Origin: Drosophila miranda
Taxonomy: Eukaryota; Arthropoda; Insecta; Diptera; Drosophilidae
DNA: 64,000 nucleotides
Reading direction: 5' to 3'
Assembly: GCF_003369915.1 (NCBI RefSeq)
Contig: NC_046676.1
Span: 17,838,001 to 17,902,000 of the forward strand
Shown: positions 53,186-64,000 of the stretch, piece by piece
Layout of the letters: every line of letters starts with the position of its first letter
How positions within the stretch are numbered: position 1 is the stretch's first letter
Position numbers and translations under genes: made by a program
Notes under the pieces: generated by a model
The model's input: only the letters and a program-made list of their open reading frames with translations
Database searches by the model: none
What the model was told of the DNA's origin: nothing

Positions 53186-54019
53186 GATTATCGTCGAGAG
53201 TCGATTGTGTGGTGCGTTCCCAATTGTGTTTTGTGTTCAGTGTAGTTCTTTTTTTTTTTTTGTTTTGTTTCTTTTTTGCTGTAGTGTATGCTGCTTCATG
53301 TGTTAACAATAGAACAAACTACGATGAACTGAATAGAGAACAACCTTTGGCTCTACACTGACAAGGCGAGAGAGACCCGAAACAGCAAAGGCCTGCTAGG
53401 AGAACAGTTCGTATTCGTACACTCGTACAATAGGTGGGTAGCATATGTTTTATTATGCTAATCCCGAATTAGAAAGTTACTTCATAAATGGATGGGCTGG
53501 CTCCCCCCTTTGGGGTCAGTGGTTCGCCTTTGTCTGACTCTGGAACGCACCTCCAGCCGTGTGGTGTTCCCATTCCAAGAGATGGCGAGATGCCAGCGGT
53601 TGTGGCAATTATGTCGCATAAAATAATTATAACAGACCTGGGGCACATTTCCTGCGTTGCTGGCATCAGCATTTCGTAATAATTAGTAAAGATGAAGAAC
53701 ACAGCACATCAGTAGTGGCAGTGGCAGTGGCATCCACCAGCAGAGCCAAGACAAACCAGAACCAAGATCCAACCTGTTGCTGCGGAAGCATTCGGCGCCC
53801 AGTTCGAGTTTGGCCAGCGGCGCGTGCGGTTGTGGCGGCTCCACCTCCCATCTACAGACCATCTAGAGAACCGAGCCCCATCTCGCGGAGAAGTTTTCGG
53901 AAAATGTGTGAGTCGTGCGGGCAACATCAATGGCTGCTCGTGGTGGTAAAAGGAAAAGCACTAAGGAAACTGTGCCATCGAGCCAAGTGAATTGGCACAC
54001 TTCCCATTGGGATGAGTGT

Positions 54020-54028
54020 TATATAAAG
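54020..54028 (+). promoter_or_regulatory. TATA box of the smaller protease gene
   Basis: TATATAAAG lies about 440 bp before the start codon at 54466. It predicts a start near 54050 and an unspliced leader of roughly 415 nt that includes the CCCATA repeat. Confidence 0.6.
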
Positions 54029-54158
54029 ATCCATTAGCTAGTGCGTGCCTGTGCGGACAGGTGACCCCAAAACTCGTATCTCGTTCTCATATCAAGGACA
54101 CACATCCACAACTCTTTCCCCGTAAAAGCTCTCGGCCGTGAGTCATCCGCGAGACAAG

Positions 54159-54218
<60 letters not shown>
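54159..54218 (+). repeat. Ten perfect CCCATA hexamers
   Basis: A clean tandem repeat of ten hexanucleotide units sits in the predicted 5' leader of the smaller protease gene. It creates no ATG on the plus strand. On the minus strand it reads as alternating Met-Gly, which explains a spurious open frame. Confidence 0.9.
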
Positions 54219-54465
54219 ACCAGAGACGACACCGAGTAAAAGTGGAGCAGCAGCAGTAATAAGAAATCTAAGTAGAAGAAAGAGCAGAAGACACGGCCAG
54301 AAGAGCCGCAGCTACATAAAAGTGAATAAGAAACTGTCATGCTTTCGTTGGCACCCATCCGGAGCTCATGCCAATGGAGATTTAACAGTCCACAAATTGT
54401 GTTAAGTGCCTTAACACCCACCAGTAATCATATCTACTCCAAATAGTGAACAGTGAATAGTGACA

Positions 54466-55946
54466 ATGAATCTGCTGGTGTGGCTCCTAGTGCTGCTCCT
54501 GCTATCCGGCCACCTCAGCCACGGCCAGGCTAGTGAGTAAGTGCAAGAGTCCCCCAAACTGCCTATTGATGCTGGTCTCCTTCAGATATCCTCAACACGT
54601 TGCTGGGCGTGCCCGCGGAGTGTGTGCACCAGAGCGGTATATGGCCCTGTAAGTTGAGCTTCTCCTGCTGGCTGCAGGGCGGCAAGCATGCCAAGGGCTG
54701 TGGCAGCAACAAGTGGCTCTTCAGCTGCTGCATCGCCGCCGACCCCCAGCATCCGCATCTATCCCAGTCGCAGCTGCCGCATCCGCACCCGTCGTCTTTG
54801 GCGAATCTCATCGATTATGGCCAGCTCAAGATGAGTCTGCAGAGTCTGCCCAAGCGCATCATGTTGCGGCGTCGCGACGACAATGAGCTGCTCAACGTTC
54901 AGGTAAGATTTGTGGCTGCCACAGTGACGATTGAGCCTCCTCCAATCCATTACAGCCCGAGTGTGGGGTGCCACGAACTGCTCAGAACACGCTACAGAAG
55001 CGTATCATCGGAGGCCGGCCGGCACAGTTCGCCGAGTATCCGTGGCAGGCGCACATCCGCATAGCCGAGTACCAGTGCGGCGGGGTGCTAATCTCGGCCA
55101 ACATGGTGGCCACGGCTGCTCATTGCATACAGCAGGCGCAGCTGCCGGATATCACCGTGTATCTGGGAGAACTGGATACCCAGGATCTGGGCCACATAAA
55201 CGAGCCGTTGCCAGTGCAGAAGCACAGCGTAGTGCAAAAGATCATCCATCCGCGCTTTAACTTTCGCATGACGCAGCCAGACCGCTACGATCTGGCTTTG
55301 CTGAAGCTGGCCCACCCCACGGCCTTCAGCGAGCACATCCTGCCCATTTGCCTGCCCCATTATCCCATCCGGTTGATCGGACGCAAGGGCCTCATCGCCG
55401 GCTGGGGTAAGACCGAGGCACATTTGGGGCATGCGGGCACCAACATGCTGCAGGTGGCCAGCGTCCCGATCATTAGTGAGTAGCTCTTCAGATCTTCAGA
55501 ATTCCTGACTCCACTCATCATCATCAATATCTGCCATTTGCCATCATATCAGCCACCTTCGACTGCATTCGCTGGCACGAGAGCAAGCAAATAAATGTGG
55601 AAATCAAGGCGGAAATGTTCTGTGCCGGACACTCGGATGGCCACATGGATGCGTGTCTGGGTGAGTGAGTGGGGCAAGCAGAACAAGCAAGATATTCAAG
55701 TTCGTGGTCCTTCACAGGCGATTCCGGAGGTCCGCTGGTGATCAAGGATCGCGGACGATTTGTACTCGTCGGCATCACTAGCGCCGGCTTCGGCTGTGGC
55801 GTCGATCACCAGCCAGGTGCGAGCATTCCACAATAACTTACGATATGATTGGAAAACTAATTGATTGTTCTGTTTTAGGCATATACCACAATGTTCAGAA
55901 GACTGTGAGGTGGATACAGGATGTGGTGACACGCAACGAATTGTAG
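54466..55946 (+). CDS. CG13744: Secreted trypsin-like serine protease with cysteine-module pro-domain, 392 aa
   Basis: Six exons: 54466-54532, 54586-54902, 54956-55475, 55553-55660, 55718-55816 and 55879-55946; total 1179 nt, TAG stop. A signal peptide (residues 1-20, Leu-rich, ending G-H-G-Q-A) is followed by a six-cysteine module at 35-71 (C-x8-C-x5-CW...C-x8-CC). A basic linker follows, then the S1 domain after Arg144 (IIGG). The triad is His184 (AAHC), Asp240 and Ser340. The motif before the serine is CLGDSGGP instead of the usual CQGDSGGP. An Asp at the specificity position predicts cleavage after Lys or Arg. Cys131 probably ties the pro-part to the protease domain. All residues needed for activity are present. 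The symbol is from memory of the CG13744 protease domain and could be wrong. Confidence 0.88.
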
Positions 55947-56069
55947 CGAAAGCGCCAGGACTTAGCCCGCGACAAATCTCATTAGTTTATGGCTCGTAGC
56001 ATTAGGCAGTGGATATGTGCAATCCAAATATGCCAAACCACATAAGAGACACATTTATTTAGTAGATTT

Positions 56070-56075
56070 AATAAA
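56070..56075 (+). terminator. Poly(A) signal of the smaller protease gene
   Basis: AATAAA lies 124 bp after the stop at 55946. A minus-strand AATAAA sits at 56054-56059, almost on top of it, and is the nearest canonical signal I could find for Pfk, which converges on this gene. Confidence 0.65.
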
Positions 56076-57024
56076 TATTTTTATGTACACTATTTACTAT
56101 GTAGACTCCTTTCTTCCAATTATGGAACCCACAGCGATGCCTATGCGGGCTTAAGCCGAGCACTTGGGACTCTTTTATAGTGCTGCTCTTCTTCTCCCTC
56201 TCTACTGAGACGAAACCCTCTTTATAGAACAAACGTTGGCTGTGGTTCCCAAAAAGAAATACAGTTGGTTTCAAACAAATTTGATGCACATTATGAGTAC
56301 AGTTGAGTATGTATTTAGTAATTAGCGATATCAATATGTATTTCATTGTTTGGTTCAACAACAATACTCGGAAAAACATTTGGTGTGGCGTAACATTTTT
56401 GGGAGATTTGCCATAGATTTCACTACGATAAATTGTTGTATAAATAGTTTAACATTTAATATAACTGGTGGGGGCGTAGATTAACCAACAATTTACGATA
56501 ACATACGATTGGCGCCCATTAATAGACGGTGCTGTGTAGACCCATGCGAGCAGCTGCAATGTAGAATCAACGGTTAAGGGATGCACACACTCGTATATGT
56601 ACTTTTCTGAACTTTGATGAAATGATTGACATTCAATAATCAAATTCGACAGACTCAAAATAGTTGTGTGTGTAATAGTAGGAAGCGAATCATAAATGAG
56701 TAGGAAATATAAATAAATTATGTATTTAAAATGAATACTTTCGTATGCTATGCGGGCGCTGTCATGGGACCATTTGTGTGGAGGCCTTTAGAGAGTGGCC
56801 TAGACCCAAACATCGATCTGATCGTCGCGACCAGCAGTAGCAGAGATGACAAAAACGGATCAAATGTATTTAAAACTTAGGCCATAGCTTGTTGCGTTTG
56901 TAAACTAAAAACAATCATTGAGATAGATTCGAAGGATAGAATAATAGATGGTGCTTTAGCAAGTTACACTGGGCAATGCAAAAAAATCAAACGGGGATGG
57001 GCAGCTTCATCATCGTGAGTTCGT
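56076..57024 (-). other. Probable Pfk 3'UTR
   Basis: About 950 bp of AT-rich, non-coding sequence follows the Pfk stop on the minus strand. No canonical AATAAA in Pfk orientation was seen until 56059-56054. A variant ATTAAA occurs near 56454. Most of this space is therefore read as Pfk 3'UTR, with an alternative shorter end possible. Confidence 0.4.
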
Positions 57025-61824
<4,800 letters not shown>

Positions 61825-62123
61825 GGCGGATTTTCTTTGAATTAATTCTTTGATCAAGTTTTAATTGTGACTGTTAACGTCTTTCTTCGCTACCGGTAGG
61901 CGCGTACACACACAGACACACACACACTGGCCCCGAAAACACCCACTGGGAGGGAGATTAGGAGATTGTTATTTTATACACCCTAGAAAGTCCTTTCCTT
62001 TTCTCCAATCAGTCCAAAGGCGCAGGAGGGGCGGTGGGGATAAATATTATATCCAAAGAGTTATTAATAAAATAAGTATTCCCCGGTTCCGTTCCGTGCT
62101 CTTTATCAGCGAAATTAAACTAA

Positions 62124-62143
62124 CGATGTTTTGCAAAACATCG
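62124..62143. promoter_or_regulatory. Perfect 20-bp palindrome upstream of Pfk
   Basis: CGATGTTTTGCAAAACATCG is identical to its reverse complement. It opens a cluster of at least five further ACATCG/ACATCA words up to 62230, about 300 bp upstream of the Pfk start codon. It is likely a binding site for a dimeric factor or part of an insulator/promoter element of the CGATA (BEAF/DREF) kind; the factor is unknown. Confidence 0.6.
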
Positions 62144-62537
62144 ATACATCACTCAACATCGGTAGCAGCAAAAACATCGGAAAACATCAGTAAACATCGG
62201 CAGAAAAACATCGATGCTCGATGCATCGACGGAATTTGTTAATATTTTTTTATATTTTTTGGAATGGGAAGCGATTGCAAAAAGTTAATTTAAAGCTAAG
62301 TTTGATCTGGAATATACACACACACATACATAAAAAAGCTGAAACATGCTTTCTAAGGTAAATGTATGTATGTATGTATGCTGTATGTACAGGTTCGATG
62401 ATAGTCATAAATATGTATGTACGTACGTACATAAAAAAAAATCTCTTAATTCGTTTTTGTTATCTTCGATAGGTTTTGTTTTCATTTTTTTACTTTACAT
62501 TTAAAAAAAAATGTACATTTTACGTCATTTTGCGACA

Positions 62538-62635
62538 TGACCTTCACTTTAACCCCACGTTTCCACACGCCAAGTGACCTTAGAATAACCTTGCGTCTAC
62601 ACACGTGACCTTAAAATGACCTTGCGTCTAGACAC
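62538..62635. promoter_or_regulatory. Cluster of AAGGTCA half sites with an E-box upstream of Pfk
   Basis: Four TGACCTT words (AAGGTCA on the Pfk strand) lie at 62538, 62575, 62606 and 62617. Two of them (62538-62546 and 62606-62614) match TNAAGGTCA, the estrogen-related-receptor element. A CACGTG E-box (62602-62607) overlaps the third. The last three sit in two tandem 31-bp units (62574-62604 and 62605-62635, three mismatches). As I recall, Drosophila ERR directly activates glycolytic genes including Pfk, so this is a good candidate for that input, about 0.7-0.8 kb upstream of the start codon. Confidence 0.6.
62574..62635. repeat. Two tandem 31-bp units
   Basis: The units 62574-62604 and 62605-62635 align without gaps and differ at three positions. 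Each begins GTGACCTTA and ends CTTGCGTCTA plus five bases. The duplication doubled the nuclear-receptor half sites described in the previous entry. Confidence 0.85.
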
Positions 62636-63296
62636 GTTTTTTAAATTTGATTTTTTTTTGACACAGGTTCTTTTTTTTACAAATCCGGAATAATTCCGTA
62701 AAACAGGCCCACAGCTTCGCCGTTATAAATATTTTATTTTATTTTTTAAAAACCAGCTGATTTTTTTTGATTTTATTTTTGTTTACAAAAATTTTTCCAA
62801 AATTACAATGTCAAATGAAAAACAAGACTCAGAGTTGCCACGTCGCGGTGGTTTTTCTGACAGGGTGGTACCACTGTGAAACTAGTGGAACTAGTTCGTT
62901 GCTAATGTGTTTAATTTTATTTCTTATTTTAAATCAAATCAAATATCGAAGCGCGACTGATAAGTCTGATGAAATGTGGGCGTTGTTTGGGTTTACACGG
63001 CACTGACTCAAAGATAAGATAAGGTTTATCTCTGCGGATGGTGGGGCGATCACCTTAATGATTTTTCTCGAGTTGTAATGAACGGAAAATAGCGCTCTGG
63101 ACTCGTTTTGTTTACGTTCAACGCACAGGCAAGTGTGCGTGTGAAGAACAGCTGTTGCTGCTCAGCTGTGAGTAAAAGCTCTGAGCTTTCTCTTCTAGTG
63201 ATGAACCACGGGGGCCAGCGGTGTATGCCGGCGGTTATCGTATCTTATTGATTTCTTTTGAAATCGTAACGGAACGTAAAAGCTAAAATGAATAAT

Positions 63297-64000
63297 TCAA
63301 CTTACATAGAGATTGCGGTTTCTGGGACCGTATTTGTAAACTTCCTTGATCCTTTCCAAGTGTAACTCCGGTGCTGCTTCTAGTTTCTCAGATGAAATAT
63401 TTAGTTTTTTGGTCTCTCCGAGGACGCTTTTATTCATTTTCCCATCGACAGAATTCTGTAGGTTGATACTCACTATATCCATAACTGATTCAGTAAGAAT
63501 ATGTTGCCCGTCCATTTTACATATCTTTAATGCAGACGAACACGGAGTTTTCATTTGAATGGCACATGGGTTCTGATTTTGAACGTTGATTGGCATCGCC
63601 TCATGGTCCATCCCCCTGGCTCCACTCAGGATCGATATCACTTGAGATGGGCTTTCGCAAAAATAGCGGTAATACAATTCAGTATTGTGTTCCCGAAGAG
63701 CTATCAAAAACTCGTACTTCCTCTCAAAGCTTTTGGTCTTTTTCAAATATGTCTTGATATCAGTCAGATCCTTGTGGAAGCCATCGCCTTGGTCTTTACT
63801 ACAGCTATGTATCCATCGACGGTAGGACGTTGCTTGGCTCAACTAGATAAAACGTTATCAATACGATAATCTTACTAAAAAAAAAAGTGGGTGGTTCTCA
63901 CCTTGAACCTTTGGTGAAGTGTTTGGCCCATCCGATTTTCGGAAATCTTGGATAAATTTAAATAGCAAGGATGAGGCTTTGGTATCCGCTCATTGCAGCC
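63297..64000 (-). CDS. 3' part of an unrecognised gene (partial)
   Basis: Minus-strand exon sequence 64000-63902, then 63842-63297, joined across a 59-bp intron (donor AAG|GTGAGA, acceptor TATCTAG) in one frame. The visible protein is about 214 residues and ends ...N-R-N-L-Y-V-S then TGA at 63297-63299. It is hydrophilic, with mixed charge and no signal or membrane segment. A motif E-R-K-Y-E-F-L-I-A-L-R-E-H-N faintly resembles the amino-terminal helices of malic enzymes, but the rest does not support that. A strong donor (TAT|GTAAGT) sits at 63306/63305, four codons before the stop, so splicing to a further exon cannot be excluded. The first exon lies outside the window. Function unknown. Confidence 0.65.

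Noticed and set aside
54143-54421. Minus-strand frame with Met-Gly repeats
   Set aside because: Pure consequence of the CCCATA microsatellite.

Overview
The window looks like euchromatic DNA from a Drosophila species. The genes are fly genes with short GT-AG introns, GC-rich third codon positions and long AT-rich spacers full of microsatellites, and there is a DINE-1/INE-1-type repeat at about 36637-36950. Several genes match, as I remember it, the D. melanogaster 45A neighbourhood (PPO2, Ance-4 and trypsin-like proteases), here placed next to Pfk. The order suggests Muller element C. The heavy use of the word TACGAGTA and the form of DINE-1 would fit an obscura-group fly, but that is a guess.

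Layout. 1-11330: the first coding exon of a small secreted or membrane protein (minus strand, 2452-2768, running out to the left), then about 8.5 kb of mostly non-coding DNA with one GC-rich island near 6000 that may hold a short exon. 11331-12549: a two-exon leucine-rich-repeat protein. 13928-24647: a ten-exon SLC38-like amino-acid transporter with two large introns and probably a long 3'UTR. 26744-29006: prophenoloxidase PPO2, with a TATA box and GATA/RUNX sites upstream. 29352-31513: Ance-4, an ACE-family protein without the zinc-binding motif. 31600-47960: 16 kb of non-coding DNA, probably enhancers plus the leader exons of the next gene. 47961-51893: a large secreted trypsin-like protease (CG8170-like). 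52352-53185 (minus): a tetraspan membrane protein. 54466-55946: a second secreted protease (CG13744-like). 57025-61824 (minus): phosphofructokinase. 63297 to beyond 64000 (minus): the 3' part of an unrecognised gene.

All exon joins given here were worked out by hand from splice consensus and reading frame, and every complete gene closes to a whole number of codons. PPO2 (melanisation) and the two proteases are haemolymph or cuticle-type functions. The two proteases share a six-cysteine amino-terminal module, so they probably arose from one ancestor. Pfk is the rate-limiting glycolytic enzyme. It carries three mutually exclusive copies of one 109-nt exon, two of them with GC splice donors. Upstream of it lie ERR-type half sites, an E-box, a 20-bp palindrome and a cluster of ACATCG words. 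I see no transferred or novel multi-gene system. The most interesting points are the Pfk exon trio and its upstream region, the PPO2 promoter, the non-catalytic ACE homologue and the roughly tenfold excess of a dispersed 8-mer.
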